Shown: positions 9,146-18,842 of the stretch, piece after piece
Position numbering within the stretch: position 1 is the stretch's first letter
Layout of the letters: each line of letters begins with the position of its first letter
Source of the DNA: Brachybacterium equifaecis
Lineage (GTDB): Bacteria; Actinomycetota; Actinomycetes; Actinomycetales; Dermabacteraceae
Reading direction: 5' to 3'
Assembly (NCBI RefSeq): GCF_023509525.1
Contig: NZ_JAKNCJ010000008.1
Coordinates: 38,620-102,619 of the forward strand
Length of the DNA: 64,000 nucleotides
Notes under the pieces: generated by a model
What the model was told of the DNA's origin: nothing
What the model saw: only the letters and a program-made list of their open reading frames with translations
The model's database searches: none
Translations under genes and position numbers: made by a program

Positions 9146-10704
9146 GCATGAAGACCTACCAGGAGATGACCCAGGAGCTCGAGAAGCTCTCGGTGCACAA
9201 CGAGCGACTGGTCGAGGGACTGCGGTCGGCCCGCGCGCAGATCGTGCAGCTGAAGAGCGACCTCGAGCGCATCGGCGACCCGCCGAACTCCTACGCGACG
9301 TTCCTCGCCCGCACCGAGGGCACTACGGTCGACGTTCTCCACAACGGGAGGCGGCTGCGGATCGCGACGAGCGCCGAGCTGGATCTCGACGCCCTGGAAC
9401 CGGGATCCGAGCTGCGCCTGAACGAATCGCTCGCCGCAGTGGAGGCCGTCCCGGCGCAGGTGACAGGCACAGTCGTGCCCGTGCGCGAGGCCCTCGCCGA
9501 CTCCCGTGTGCTGGTGCAGGTGGGCCCGGAGGACGTCCGCGCCTTCCGCCGCGCCGGCCGGATCGCGGATCTCGACCTGCATCCGGGGGACCAGGTGCTC
9601 GTCGACGGTCGCGCCCAGATGGTCCTCGAGCAGCTCGAGACCGCCGAGATCACCGATCTGGTCCTCGAGCAGGTGCCTGACACGTCCTTCGAGCAGATCG
9701 GGGGACTGGCCGACCAGATCGAGGCGATCCGCGACGCCGTCGAGCTCCCGTTCCTCCAGCAGGACCTCTATCGCGAGTACGGGCTGCGGCCGCCCAAGGG
9801 CGTGCTGCTGTACGGCCCGCCCGGATGCGGGAAGACGATGATCGCGAAGGCCGTCGCGCACGAGCTCGCCGTGCGCTCGGCGCAGGCCCGCGGGGTCAGC
9901 ATCGAAGAGGCCCTGCAGCGCTCGTTCTTCCTCAACGTCAAGGGCCCGGAGCTGCTCAACAAGTACGTCGGCGAGACCGAGCGCTCGATCCGCCTCGTGT
10001 TCGAGCGGGCGCGCGAGCACGCCGAGTCCGGGCACCCCGTCGTCGTGTTCTTCGACGAGATGGAATCGCTGTTCCGCACCCGCGGATCGGGGCTCTCCTC
10101 CGACGTCGAGACCACGATCGTGCCGCAGCTGCTCGCCGAGATCGACGGCGTGGAGTCGCTCGAGAACGTGATCGTCATCGGCGCCTCGAACCGCGAGGAC
10201 ATGATCGATCCGGCGATCCTGCGGCCCGGGCGCCTCGATGTGAAGATCCGGGTGCGCCGCCCCGATGCGGTCGCCGCGCGCGACATCCTCTCGCTCTACC
10301 TCGGCCCGGAGCTGCCGCTGCGCGATGATCGCGAGCAGATGCTCGATGAGACGGTGAGCGCGATCTACGCCGACGGCCCCGGGACCGCCTACGTGCGCCT
10401 GGAGTACACCGACGGCACCGCGGAGACCCTGCACTTCCGCGACTTCGTCTCGGGCGCGACCCTGCGCAACATCGTGGACCGTGCGAAGAAGGCGGCGGTC
10501 AAGGACTTCCTCGCGACCGGCACCCCGGGCCTCAGCACCGCGCACCTGCTCGGCGCCGTGCGCCAGGAGCTGCTGGAGAACGAGGACCTCCCTTCGGGAG
10601 CGCACCCGGACGACTGGGCGCGCATCTCCGGGCGCCGAGGACCGCGGGTCCAGGCCGTGGTGGCGCTGCAGGCAGAGCGCCGCGCGCAGGAGGGCGCCTC
10701 GTGA
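9142..10704 (+). CDS. arc: proteasome-type AAA ATPase ARC/Mpa, lacking the docking tail
   Basis: Forms a hexameric ring that recognises Pup on tagged proteins and unfolds them. The 520 residues comprise an N-terminal coiled coil (about 5-45) that captures Pup, tandem OB domains (about 55-175), and one AAA domain with Walker A GPPGCGKT (225-232), Walker B VVFFDEM (about 301-307) and an arginine-finger region. The C-terminus ends ..RRAQEGAS. The QYL-type tail that Mpa uses to dock on the 20S core is absent, which fits the absence of prcBA next door. Start GTG 9142 overlaps the trmI stop; ATG 9148 is an alternative. It overlaps dop by 4 bp. Confidence 0.96.
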   Translation: MSMKTYQEMTQELEKLSVHNERLVEGLRSARAQIVQLKSDLERIGDPPNSYATFLARTEGTTVDVLHNGRRLRIATSAELDLDALEPGSELRLNESLAAVEAVPAQVTGTVVPVREALADSRVLVQVGPEDVRAFRRAGRIADLDLHPGDQVLVDGRAQMVLEQLETAEITDLVLEQVPDTSFEQIGGLADQIEAIRDAVELPFLQQDLYREYGLRPPKGVLLYGPPGCGKTMIAKAVAHELAVRSAQARGVSIEEALQRSFFLNVKGPELLNKYVGETERSIRLVFERAREHAESGHPVVVFFDEMESLFRTRGSGLSSDVETTIVPQLLAEIDGVESLENVIVIGASNREDMIDPAILRPGRLDVKIRVRRPDAVAARDILSLYLGPELPLRDDREQMLDETVSAIYADGPGTAYVRLEYTDGTAETLHFRDFVSGATLRNIVDRAKKAAVKDFLATGTPGLSTAHLLGAVRQELLENEDLPSGAHPDDWARISGRRGPRVQAVVALQAERRAQEGAS

Positions 10705-12437
10705 GCATCCCCGACGACGTGCGCACGGCGCCCTCCGGACCCGCGGCACCGACCTCTGCGATGACAGGGCTGCGCACCCAGCGCGTGATGGGCATCGAGA
10801 CCGAGCTGGGCGTGCTGCACGCAGACGTCTCCGCCCGCGGCACCGAGCCGACCAGCTCGATCGCGCTCTCCCACCTCGCCGTCGGCGCCTATGCCCTCCT
10901 GGCTCCGGAGGAGGGGCCGCGCGGGCAGCGCGTGCGCTGGGACTACGGCGACGAGTCCCCGCTGCGGGACGCGCGCGGCTTCGAGATCCAGCGCGCCGCC
11001 GCCCACCCCACGCAGCTCACCGACGAGGTCAGCGACGCCCACCTGCCCAGCGTGGACCTCGACGCGCCCCTGCGCTCCCCGGACTCGCCGCCGCAGGGCG
11101 ATGATGCCGCGATCCTCGACTGGGCCTCCCAGCGCTCGATCGGCAATGCCGTGCTGCGCAACGGCGCCCGGCTCTACGTCGACCACGCGCACCCCGAGTA
11201 CTCCTCGCCGGAGTTCACCACCGCCGCCGAGGGCGTGCTGTGGGACCGGGCGGGGGAGCGGATCGCGCAGAGGGCGATGGAGATCCTCGAGTCGATCCCC
11301 GGGGCCCCCGCGATCGCGCTCTACAAGAACAACACCGACGGCAAGGGCGCCTCGTACGGCACCCACGAGAACTTCCTGCTCGACCGGTCCGTCCCGTTCG
11401 ACCGGGTCGTCGCCGCCCTGCTGCCGTTCTTCGCCTCCCGTCAGATCCTCGTCGGCGCCGGCCGTCTCGGCCTCGGCACCAGGGGCCAGGAGCCGGGGTT
11501 CCAGATCTCCTCGCGCGCAGACTTCTTCGAGGAGCAGGTCGGGCTCGAGACCACCCTGAACCGCCCGATCATCAACACGCGGGACGAGCCCCATTCCGAC
11601 GCCTCCCGGTTCCGCCGTCTGCACGTGATCATCGGCGATGCGAACCTCATGGAGACCTCCACCTTCCTGAAGCTCGGCATGACCTCCCTGGTCCTGGCCG
11701 CTCTGGAGGAGGAGCAGCGCACCGGCGAGGAGATCCTGCCCCGGATCGCCCTGGAGGACCCGGTGCGCGCCCTGCGCGACTTCAGCCATGACCCCTCCCT
11801 GCAGGCGACGGCGCCCGCCGCCGGCGGCGGGCGGCTCAGCGCGCTGCAGATCCAGCGGGCCTACGCCGAGGCGATCCGCGACCGCGCGGACCTGCGCGAT
11901 CCCGAGACCGCCGAAGTGATCGGCACCTGGATCGAGCTGCTCGACCTGCTGGAGGAGGATCCGCGTCTCGCAGGTGATCGCATCGAATGGGTCGCCAAGC
12001 TGTCCCTGCTGGAGAGCTACCGCCGCCGCGGCGGGCTCGAGTGGGACGATGCGCGACTGCGGGCGATCGATCTCCAGCTCAGCGATCTGCGCCCGGAGCG
12101 GAGCCTGTTCGCGAAGCTCGTGGCCGCCGGTCGCGTGCGCACCCGGGTGACTCCCGAAGAGGTCGAGCGGGCCGTGCTGGAACCGCCGCGCAGCACGCGC
12201 GCCCATCTGCGCGGGCGCGCCGTCGCCGCGCACCCCACCGCGGTTGCTTCAGCGGGCTGGGACGTGCTCACCCTCGTCGCCGAGGACGGCGCGAGCGCGC
12301 GGATCCGCTTGGCCGATCCGCGCGTCGGCTCCGCCGACTGGTGCGCGCAGCACCACGTCGACCCGGAGGCCGAGCCCGCCGAGGTGGTCGCCGCCTTCCG
12401 GCGCGCCTTGGAACCCGCCACCGAGATCACACCCTGA
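10701..12437 (+). CDS. dop: Pup deamidase/depupylase Dop
   Basis: Carboxylate-amine ligase-fold enzyme that deamidates the Pup C-terminal Gln to Glu and also removes Pup from substrates. It has 578 residues, longer than the roughly 500 of mycobacterial Dop, with extra low-complexity sequence near residues 60-135. The nucleotide/metal-binding N-terminal motif MGIETELG is at 30-37. Other family blocks are [18 protein letters not shown], the [11 protein letters not shown] stretch and [11 protein letters not shown], the last shared with PafA. Start GTG 10701 overlaps the arc stop codon as GTGA. Pup follows after 14 bp. Confidence 0.95.
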   Translation: MSIPDDVRTAPSGPAAPTSAMTGLRTQRVMGIETELGVLHADVSARGTEPTSSIALSHLAVGAYALLAPEEGPRGQRVRWDYGDESPLRDARGFEIQRAAAHPTQLTDEVSDAHLPSVDLDAPLRSPDSPPQGDDAAILDWASQRSIGNAVLRNGARLYVDHAHPEYSSPEFTTAAEGVLWDRAGERIAQRAMEILESIPGAPAIALYKNNTDGKGASYGTHENFLLDRSVPFDRVVAALLPFFASRQILVGAGRLGLGTRGQEPGFQISSRADFFEEQVGLETTLNRPIINTRDEPHSDASRFRRLHVIIGDANLMETSTFLKLGMTSLVLAALEEEQRTGEEILPRIALEDPVRALRDFSHDPSLQATAPAAGGGRLSALQIQRAYAEAIRDRADLRDPETAEVIGTWIELLDLLEEDPRLAGDRIEWVAKLSLLESYRRRGGLEWDDARLRAIDLQLSDLRPERSLFAKLVAAGRVRTRVTPEEVERAVLEPPRSTRAHLRGRAVAAHPTAVASAGWDVLTLVAEDGASARIRLADPRVGSADWCAQHHVDPEAEPAEVVAAFRRALEPATEITP

Positions 12438-12451
12438 ACGAAGGAGCGCAC

Positions 12452-12640
12452 ATGTCGCAGCAGAGCATCTACGGATCGGGCCCCGCCGAGGACTCCGGGG
12501 ACCTGGAGCAGAGCGCCGGCTCCGGCCAGGTCTCCGCCTCCGTGCAGGGGGCCGACGACATCCTCGAGGAGATCGACCTGGTGCTGGAGGAGAACTCCGA
12601 GGCGTTCGTGCGCTCCTTCGTCCAGAAGGGCGGTCAGTGA
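12452..12640 (+). CDS. pup: prokaryotic ubiquitin-like protein Pup
   Basis: A 62-residue intrinsically disordered tag, too short for many gene finders and embedded in a longer frame. The C-terminal half has the ARC-binding helix region DDILEEIDLVLEENSEAF and ends in FVQKGGQ. The final residue is Gln, so Dop must deamidate it before PafA can ligate it. Start ATG 12452 has AAGGAG (12441-12446) 5 bases upstream. It lies between dop and pafA with only 4 bp to the pafA start, leaving no room for prcBA. Confidence 0.97.
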   Translation: MSQQSIYGSGPAEDSGDLEQSAGSGQVSASVQGADDILEEIDLVLEENSEAFVRSFVQKGGQ

Positions 12641-12644
12641 CCCC

Positions 12645-14036
12645 ATGGAGCGACGCATCGGCGGGCTGGAGACGGAGCTCGGTCTCGTCTGCGTGAGGTC
12701 CGACGGCTCCAGGGCTCTGGAGCCGGAGGCCGCCGCGCGCGAGCTGTTCCGCCCGGTGGTGGCGCTGGGCCGCTCCTCGAACGTGTTCCTGCGCAACGCC
12801 TCCCGCCTCTACCTCGACGTCGGCTCGCACCCCGAGTACGCGACCGCCGAGTGCGACGACTGGTGGGAGCTGGTGGCCCAGGACCGCGCGGGCGAGCGCA
12901 CCTTCGCCCACCTCGCGCAGATGGCGAACACCGCCCTCGCCGCCAAGGGCGAGGACGCCGTCATCCACCTGCTGAAGAACAACGTCGACTCCGCCGGGAA
13001 CGCCTTCGGCAGCCATGAGAACTACCTCGTGGACCGCCGCGGCGAGTTCACCCGGCTGCCCCGGATCCTCCTGCCCTTCCTCGCCACGCGCCAGATCCTC
13101 ACCGGGGCCGGCGGCGTCGTGCGGGAGGAGGACGGCACGAGCCGCTTCGTGTTCTCCCGGCGCAGCGACCACATGTGGGAGGCGGTCTCCTCTGCGACGA
13201 CCCGCACGCGCCCGATCATCAACACGCGGGACGAGCCCCACGGGGATCCGCAGCGCTTCCGGCGCCTCCACGTGATCGTCGGCGACTCGACGATGTCCGA
13301 GGTCTCGACCTGGCTGCGCTTCGCCACCACCGACCTGGTCCTGCGGCTGATCGAGACGGGCCGCGTGGTCGAGGTCCCGGTCCTCTCCGACACGATCGCC
13401 GCGATCCGCCTCAGCGCCCGCGACCTCCCCGGGACGGCGCAGCTGCCGCTCGAGGGCGGGGGATCCGAGACCTCCGTCGGCATCCAGCAGCAGTACCTCG
13501 ATCTCGTCGCCCCCCTCGCGACGCAGGACGAGGCGCCGGTGCTGGAGGCCTGGCAGCGCGGGATCGACGCCGTGCGCACCGGGGATCGCACCTGGGCCGC
13601 GCAGAACCTCGACTGGGCGATCAAGGAGAAGCTGTTCGCCCAGGTGTGCGAGCGCCGCGGCGTGGATCTCTCGAGCCCGCAGATCGATCGGCTCGATCTC
13701 GCCTACCACGACATCGACCCGCGCACGGGCGTGTTCTCGTCCCTCCAGAGGCGCGGGCTCGCTCCGCAGATCCTCCCCGAGGAGAGGATCGCGCGCGCCC
13801 GCACGGTCGCGCCGGCCACCACCCGTGCTCACCTGCGCGGCCGCTTCATCACCGCGGCGGAGGAGGCAGGCGTCGATCACGTCGCGGACTGGACCACGAT
13901 GCGACTGGTGCGCCAGGGCGCGATGCCCGTGAGCGTGATGGATCCGTTCCAGACCGAGTCCGAGCAGGTCGACGCCCTGATCGCCGAGATGGGGGAGATG
14001 GGCCGGCGCTCCGCCGCGAGCCCGCCGCCCGCCTGA
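12645..14036 (+). CDS. pafA: Pup--protein ligase PafA
   Basis: Ligates Pup (via its C-terminal Glu gamma-carboxylate) to substrate lysines using ATP. The 463 residues have the nucleotide/Mg motif GLETELGL (7-14) and the conserved aspartate in RLYLDVGSHPEYATAE (D58, equivalent to the catalytic Asp of the family). Other blocks are KNNVDSAGNAFGSHENY and [11 protein letters not shown], and the C-terminal domain interacts with Pup. It is paralogous to Dop but shorter, without the Dop-specific extra loop. It is the last gene of the trmI-arc-dop-pup-pafA run. Downstream are a tandem repeat and a separate FKBP lipoprotein gene rather than pafBC, which lie 11 kb away as a fusion. Confidence 0.97.
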   Translation: MERRIGGLETELGLVCVRSDGSRALEPEAAARELFRPVVALGRSSNVFLRNASRLYLDVGSHPEYATAECDDWWELVAQDRAGERTFAHLAQMANTALAAKGEDAVIHLLKNNVDSAGNAFGSHENYLVDRRGEFTRLPRILLPFLATRQILTGAGGVVREEDGTSRFVFSRRSDHMWEAVSSATTRTRPIINTRDEPHGDPQRFRRLHVIVGDSTMSEVSTWLRFATTDLVLRLIETGRVVEVPVLSDTIAAIRLSARDLPGTAQLPLEGGGSETSVGIQQQYLDLVAPLATQDEAPVLEAWQRGIDAVRTGDRTWAAQNLDWAIKEKLFAQVCERRGVDLSSPQIDRLDLAYHDIDPRTGVFSSLQRRGLAPQILPEERIARARTVAPATTRAHLRGRFITAAEEAGVDHVADWTTMRLVRQGAMPVSVMDPFQTESEQVDALIAEMGEMGRRSAASPPPA

Positions 14037-14050
14037 TCCGGCTGCCGGCT

Positions 14051-14132
14051 CTGCTCCGGCGGATCCGACTGCTCCGAATGGCCGGACTGCTCCGGCGGAT
14101 CCGACTGCTCCGAATGGCCGGACTGCTCCGGC
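14051..14132. repeat. 36-bp tandem repeat, 2.3 copies
   Basis: The 36-bp unit occupies 14051-14086 and 14087-14122, identical in both copies, with a third partial copy from 14123. Each unit consists of two related 18-mers that both begin CTGCTCCG. It lies in the 196-bp gap between pafA and the FKBP lipoprotein gene, where no conserved protein is encoded. Confidence 0.9.
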
Positions 14133-14232
14133 GCACGGGCCTCCCGCCGGATTGTCAGAGCCAGGCCGTACCCTGGAGGGCGCGCTCGCAGGCCGAGCGC
14201 GCCGCAGCCGTCCCCGATCGAAAGGCGCCCCG

Positions 14233-15195
14233 GTGATCCGCCGTCGCACCATGCTCAGCTCCGCCCTGGCCGCCTCGGCCGCACTCGGCCTCGCCGCCTG
14301 CACCGACGACACGGCGGGCGGCGGCGCAGCGAGCAGCGGAGGCTCCGACGCCGGCGGCGGGGCGCCCGCGCTCGAGGCCGTCACCATCAGCGAGGATCTC
14401 GCGACCGAGCCCGTGGTCGAGTTCACCGCGCCGCTCGAGGTCGCCGAGCCCGACGCCCGCACGGTCGTCGCCGGCACCGGCGAGGCGATCACCGAGGGCG
14501 CCACCCTCATCTGGCGCGACCTGTATGTCGATGCGGCGACCGGCGACACCCTCCAGTCCTGGTGGCAGGGCGCTCCTGCGGGCGGTCTCACCGTCAGCGC
14601 CGACACGATCGGCCAGGCGGCTTATGACTTCTTCCTCACCGCGACGGTCGGCTCCCGCATCGCCCTGGCCGGCTGGCAGCAGGACTCCTCGGGCCAGATG
14701 CGCTCGCTGCTCCAGGTCGCCGACATCGACCGCATCGTCTCGCCGCTGCGCGCGGAGGGCGAGGAGCAGCCTGCCAGCGGGAGCTTCCCCGCGGTGACCC
14801 GCGCGGAGAACGGCGCACCGGCTCTCTCCTCCCCGCCGGTCGGCGATCCCCCCGCCGCCACCCAGCGCGAGGTCCTGATCCAGGGCTCCGGCCCGATGAC
14901 GCGCCCGGGCGACTATCTCGTGATGCAGTACACCGGCTGGAAGTGGTCCGACGGCACGCAGTTCGACTCGTCCTGGGACCGCGGCGCCCCGTTCGGCTTC
15001 GTGCAGGGCCAGGGTCAGGTCATCACCGGCTGGGACGCCAATCTGCTCGATCTTCCCGTCGGCAGCCAGGTCCTCCTCGCGATCCCCGCCGCAGACGCGT
15101 ACGGCGCCGAGCCCTCCGAGGGGAACCCCCTGGCCGGCGAAGCGCTCCTGTTCGTCGTGGACATCCTCGACGCGGCGTCCACCGTCAGCGCCTGA
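14233..15195 (+). CDS. FKBP-type peptidyl-prolyl isomerase lipoprotein
   Basis: Exported lipoprotein with a C-terminal FKBP domain. From GTG 14233 (AAAGGCG upstream) the 320-residue product starts with Arg-rich MIRRR, a hydrophobic core and the lipobox LAAC (C23), followed by a Gly/Ser linker. There are two FKBP-like halves. The first (about residues 55-175) is diverged; the second (about 210-315) has the canonical QYTGWKWSDG, FDSSWDRG, VITGWDANL and IPAADAYG blocks. It should assist folding of proteins outside the membrane. An in-frame upstream start at 14152 would bury the signal peptide and is less likely. The cytoplasmic FKBP gene follows 59 bp later. Confidence 0.9.
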   Translation: MIRRRTMLSSALAASAALGLAACTDDTAGGGAASSGGSDAGGGAPALEAVTISEDLATEPVVEFTAPLEVAEPDARTVVAGTGEAITEGATLIWRDLYVDAATGDTLQSWWQGAPAGGLTVSADTIGQAAYDFFLTATVGSRIALAGWQQDSSGQMRSLLQVADIDRIVSPLRAEGEEQPASGSFPAVTRAENGAPALSSPPVGDPPAATQREVLIQGSGPMTRPGDYLVMQYTGWKWSDGTQFDSSWDRGAPFGFVQGQGQVITGWDANLLDLPVGSQVLLAIPAADAYGAEPSEGNPLAGEALLFVVDILDAASTVSA

Positions 15196-15254
15196 GCAGC
15201 TCCCACCCATCGCCCCCGCTCTTCCCGCAGCACCCAACCCTTCAGGAGGTCCTC

Positions 15255-15635
15255 ATGGATCGCAGCAAGCCCCAGATCGAGTTCCCCGGCACCGACACCC
15301 CGACCGAGCTCGTGATCGTCGACGAGATCGAGGGCGACGGCCCCGAGGCCGGCCGCGGCGACGTCGTGGACGTCCACTACGTCGGCGTCGCCCACTCCAC
15401 CGGCGACGAGTTCGATTCGTCCTGGAACCGCGGCGAGCCGCTGCGCTTCACCCTCGGCGTCGGCCAGGTCATCGCCGGCTGGGACCAGGGCGTGCAGGGG
15501 ATGAAGGTCGGCGGTCGCCGCCGCCTGGAGATCCCCGCCGCTCTCGCCTACGGCGATCAGGGCGCACCGCCCTTCATCGCTCCCGGCGAGGCGCTCATCT
15601 TCGTGTGCGACCTGGTCGGCGTCCGGTCCCGCTGA
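15255..15635 (+). CDS. cytoplasmic FKBP-type peptidyl-prolyl cis-trans isomerase
   Basis: A single-domain FKBP of 126 residues with all the usual blocks: VHYVGVAHSTGDEFDSSW, FTLGVGQVIAGWDQG, IPAALAYG and a C-terminal LIFVCDLV strand. There is no signal peptide. Start ATG 15255 has AGGAGGT (15244-15250) four bases upstream. It probably arose by duplication with the adjacent FKBP lipoprotein, and the pair is in the same orientation. Expected role is proline isomerisation during cytoplasmic folding. priA begins 24 bp downstream. Confidence 0.95.
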   Translation: MDRSKPQIEFPGTDTPTELVIVDEIEGDGPEAGRGDVVDVHYVGVAHSTGDEFDSSWNRGEPLRFTLGVGQVIAGWDQGVQGMKVGGRRRLEIPAALAYGDQGAPPFIAPGEALIFVCDLVGVRSR

Positions 15636-15659
15636 CCCGCTCCGCTCTCGCGCGCACCC

Positions 15660-17819
15660 ATGCAGCAGGACGGTCTCTTCGGCCTCCCGGAACCGGCTCC
15701 CGCCCCCGCGGCGGGGGCCGGTTCTGACACAGGAGCGCGCCCCGGAGGCCGCGGCCGGCTGCGGACGACCTCCGGATTCGAGCTCGCCGAGTCGCTCCCT
15801 GTCGCTTCCGTGCAGCTGATCGGGGTGCTCCCGCACCTCGACCGCCCCTTCGAGTACGCCGTGCCCGCCTCCCTCGCCGATGCGGGCCCCGGGATGCGCG
15901 TGAAGGTGCGCTTCTCCGGGCGCGAGCACGACGGCATCGTTCTCGCGCGCACGGACGCTCCCACCACCGACCGGCCGCTCGCCCCCCTCCTGCGCCTCGT
16001 CTCCGACGACCAGGTCATCTCCCCGGCCATGCTGCGCGTGTGCCGCGACGTCGCGGACCGCTGCGGCGGGACGGTCGGCGACGTGCTGCGACTGGCCCTG
16101 CCGCCGCGCCACGCCCGCGCGGAGAAGGCCGATCGCGCCGCCGCCGAGGCCGAGGCCGAGGCCGCGACAGTCGAATCAGAGGCAGAGGCCAGCGCCGACT
16201 CGAAGGCCGGTGCAGAAGCGGGTGAGGCGGGAGCGGGCGAGGCGGCCGCCGAGGCGGCCGCCCCCGCGCTCCTCGAGCACTACGCCGGTCTCACGGCGCT
16301 GCTCGCGCGCGCCGGATCGCCGGAGGGGCCGGTGCCCCGCGCCGCGATCGTCCTGGAGCCCGCACACAGCTGGAACGAGGTCTGCGCAGAAGCGATCGCC
16401 GCGCTGCCCGCCGGCTGCGGGGCCCTCGTGATCGCACCGGATCTCCGCGACGTGCAGCGGCTCAGCCGAGTGCTCGACGCCCACGGGATCGCCCACGAGG
16501 TCCTCTCGAGCGCGGACGGCCCCGAGAAGCGGTACCGCGCCTTCCGCCGGATCCTGCGCGGGGCCTCGCGCGTCGTGATCGGCAACCGCTCGGCGGCGTT
16601 CGCCCCCGTGCAGGATCTGGCGCTGGCGATCTGCATCGACCCGGCGGACGACCTCCTCGTGGAGCCGCGCGCCCCCTACCCGCACCTGCGCACGATCCTG
16701 CAGTGCCGCTCCGCCGAGGAGCGCTGCGCGCTGCTGCTGCTGAGCCATTCCCTGGGGGTGGAGGTCGATGCGCTCGCGCAGAGCGGCTACCTGCATCTGC
16801 TGCCGCCCCAGGCAGCGCCGCTCGCGGCCGTGCGCCCCCGCATCGTCGCGATGGACGAGTACCTGCGCGAGCGGGAAGGGCCCAGCGGCCGCTCCCGCAT
16901 CCCGCGCGAGGCGATGCGCGTGATCCGCCAGGGCATCGCCCGCGGCCCGGTGCTGGTGCAGGTCCCGCGCAGCGGCTACGTCCCTGCGGTCGCCTGCACC
17001 TTCTGCGGCACGCGCTGCATCTGCCCGCAGTGCTCCGCGCCGCTGTCCCTCCACGGCCGCAGCGGCGTGCTCCAGTGCACCGTGTGCGGCCGCCGGGAGG
17101 ACGCCTACCGCTGCCCCGAATGCAGCCGCTCCCAGGTGCGCGCCCTCGTGATCGGCTCGACCCGCACCGCGGAGGAGCTGCGGCGCGCCTTCCCCGCCGC
17201 ACCGTTCCGCGTGGCCGGGGGCGCGCAGGGCGGCGTGGAGGACGACGACATCCCGGACGGTGCGATCGTGGTCGCCACGCCCGGCGCCGAGCCCGCCCCG
17301 GACGGCGGCTATGCGGCGGCGCTGCTGCTGGATGCGGACGCCATGCTGGCCCGCGCCGCCTTCGATGCGGACGTCGAGGCCGTGCGCCGCTGGTCCAACG
17401 CGATCGCGCTCGTGCGCCCCGCCGAGGCCGGGGGAGAGGTGCTGATCGTCGGGACCTCGACCCTTCCCGCGATCCGCGATCTCGTCGCCCACCGCTCCCG
17501 CGCCTTCCTGGATCGGGTGCAGGAGGATCGGCGCGCGCTCGATCTCCCGCCGGCCTCGCGGGTCGCGGAGATCGCCGGGGACCGCACCGCGGTGCGCGAC
17601 TTCCTCGACCGGGTGGAGCTGCCCGACGGCGCCCAGGTGTTCGGACCGATCGAGCTGGATCCCGCGGAGGGGCGCGAGCGCGCCCGCAGCGTGGTGCGCC
17701 TTCCGCTCGCCCGCGGCCGGGAGCTCGCCGACGCCCTGCGCGCGGGGGTCTCCCTGCGCAGCGCCCACAAGGCCGCCGGGAGCCTCCGGGTGCGTCTGGA
17801 CCCGCCGGACGTCTTCTGA
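15660..17819 (+). CDS. priA: PriA-like replication restart protein, ATPase-dead
   Basis: 719 residues with the PriA layout: a 3'-DNA-binding domain at the N-terminus, helicase-fold lobes and a zinc module. The zinc cysteines are plain (CTFCGTRCICPQC and LQCTVCGRREDAYRCPEC, about residues 446-487). Helicase motifs are not: the Walker A position reads EPAHSWNE and the DEAH position reads CIDPADD, so neither nucleotide-binding motif is intact. This loss is known for actinobacterial PriA, which is thought to act structurally in primosome loading. An Ala/Glu-rich low-complexity insert lies at about 155-205. Start ATG 15660 is kept by position. fmt follows. Confidence 0.92.
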   Translation: MQQDGLFGLPEPAPAPAAGAGSDTGARPGGRGRLRTTSGFELAESLPVASVQLIGVLPHLDRPFEYAVPASLADAGPGMRVKVRFSGREHDGIVLARTDAPTTDRPLAPLLRLVSDDQVISPAMLRVCRDVADRCGGTVGDVLRLALPPRHARAEKADRAAAEAEAEAATVESEAEASADSKAGAEAGEAGAGEAAAEAAAPALLEHYAGLTALLARAGSPEGPVPRAAIVLEPAHSWNEVCAEAIAALPAGCGALVIAPDLRDVQRLSRVLDAHGIAHEVLSSADGPEKRYRAFRRILRGASRVVIGNRSAAFAPVQDLALAICIDPADDLLVEPRAPYPHLRTILQCRSAEERCALLLLSHSLGVEVDALAQSGYLHLLPPQAAPLAAVRPRIVAMDEYLREREGPSGRSRIPREAMRVIRQGIARGPVLVQVPRSGYVPAVACTFCGTRCICPQCSAPLSLHGRSGVLQCTVCGRREDAYRCPECSRSQVRALVIGSTRTAEELRRAFPAAPFRVAGGAQGGVEDDDIPDGAIVVATPGAEPAPDGGYAAALLLDADAMLARAAFDADVEAVRRWSNAIALVRPAEAGGEVLIVGTSTLPAIRDLVAHRSRAFLDRVQEDRRALDLPPASRVAEIAGDRTAVRDFLDRVELPDGAQVFGPIELDPAEGRERARSVVRLPLARGRELADALRAGVSLRSAHKAAGSLRVRLDPPDVF

Positions 17820-17853
17820 ACCGGCCTCCCTCTTCGCGGCCCGCCGCTCTCGG

Positions 17854-17859
17854 TAGACT
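17854..17859 (+). promoter_or_regulatory. -10 element TAGACT before fmt
   Basis: TAGACT, eight bases, then ATG 17868, without a ribosome site. The spacing is two bases longer than in most of the other examples here. Confidence 0.45.
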
Positions 17860-17867
17860 CCCTGATC

Positions 17868-18842
17868 ATGCGCATCCTCTTCGCCGGAACCCCTGAGACC
17901 GCCCTGCCGTCCCTGCGCGCGCTCCTCGCCTCCGCGCATGAGGTGGTCGCGGTCCTCACGCGTCCCGATGCGCCCTCGGGGCGCGGCCGCACGCTGCGCC
18001 CGAGCCCGGTGAAGTCCCTCGCGATCGAGCACGGTCTCCCTGTGCTCACGCCTGCCTCTCTGCGCACCGACGACGCCCAGGATGCGCTGCGCGCCCTCGG
18101 TGCAGACCTCGCCGTGGTCGTGGCCTACGGCAGCCTTGTCCCCGCCGCCGCGCTGGAGATCCCGCGGGAGGGCTGGATCAACCTGCACTTCTCGCTGCTG
18201 CCCGCGCTGCGCGGGGCCGCGCCGGCGCAGCGCGCCGTGCTGCAGGGCCTCGAGCGCACCGGCATGAGCGTCTTCCGCCTCGAGACGGGGCTGGACACCG
18301 GACCGGTCCTCGCGCGCCAGGAGACGGAGATCGGCGAGTTCGAGACTGCGAGCGCTCTCCTGGAGCGGATGGCGGAAGCGGGCGCCGAGCTGCTGGTCGA
18401 GGCAGTGGATGCGATCGCCGCCGGCACCGCCCGCGACGAGGTGCAGGACCATTCCCTCGCCACTCGCGCGGAGAAGCTCAGCACCGCCGAGGCGCGCATC
18501 GACTTCGCCCTTCCGGCGCGGGAGGTGAGCGCTCACGTGCGCGGCATGAGCGCCGAGCCCGGCGCCTGGACCCTGTGGCGCGGGGCCCGCATGAAGGTCC
18601 TCGAGATCGAGGCCCTGCGCACCGCGGACGCCAGCCCCGCACTCGCCCCAGGGCAGCTCCACCTCGCCCGCACCCAGCTCCTCGTCGGCACGGCGGACGC
18701 TCCCCTCGCGATCGCCCGCCTCGCTCCCGCCGGGAAGAAGCCCATGCGCGCGGCCGACTGGGCGCGCGGAGCGAACCTCGCCCCGGGAGACGCCTTCGGC
18801 GAGGAACTCACCGCCCCCACCGCACAGGAGAACGCACGATGA
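17868..18842 (+). CDS. fmt: methionyl-tRNA formyltransferase
   Basis: Formylates initiator Met-tRNA using 10-formyl-THF. 324 residues, normal length. The formyltransferase catalytic motif is NLHFSLLPALRG (N105, H107), followed by the conserved Asp in GLDTGPVLA. The C-terminal about 110 residues form the OB-like tRNA-binding domain (FALPAREVSAHVRGMSAEPGAW). The stop codon overlaps the rsmB start (ATGA), so translation is coupled. The order fmt-rsmB-rpe is conserved in actinobacteria. Confidence 0.97.
   Translation: MRILFAGTPETALPSLRALLASAHEVVAVLTRPDAPSGRGRTLRPSPVKSLAIEHGLPVLTPASLRTDDAQDALRALGADLAVVVAYGSLVPAAALEIPREGWINLHFSLLPALRGAAPAQRAVLQGLERTGMSVFRLETGLDTGPVLARQETEIGEFETASALLERMAEAGAELLVEAVDAIAAGTARDEVQDHSLATRAEKLSTAEARIDFALPAREVSAHVRGMSAEPGAWTLWRGARMKVLEIEALRTADASPALAPGQLHLARTQLLVGTADAPLAIARLAPAGKKPMRAADWARGANLAPGDAFGEELTAPTAQENAR

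Noticed and set aside
12249..14606. 785-codon minus-strand frame
   Set aside because: Antisense shadow of dop, pup, pafA and the FKBP lipoprotein gene.
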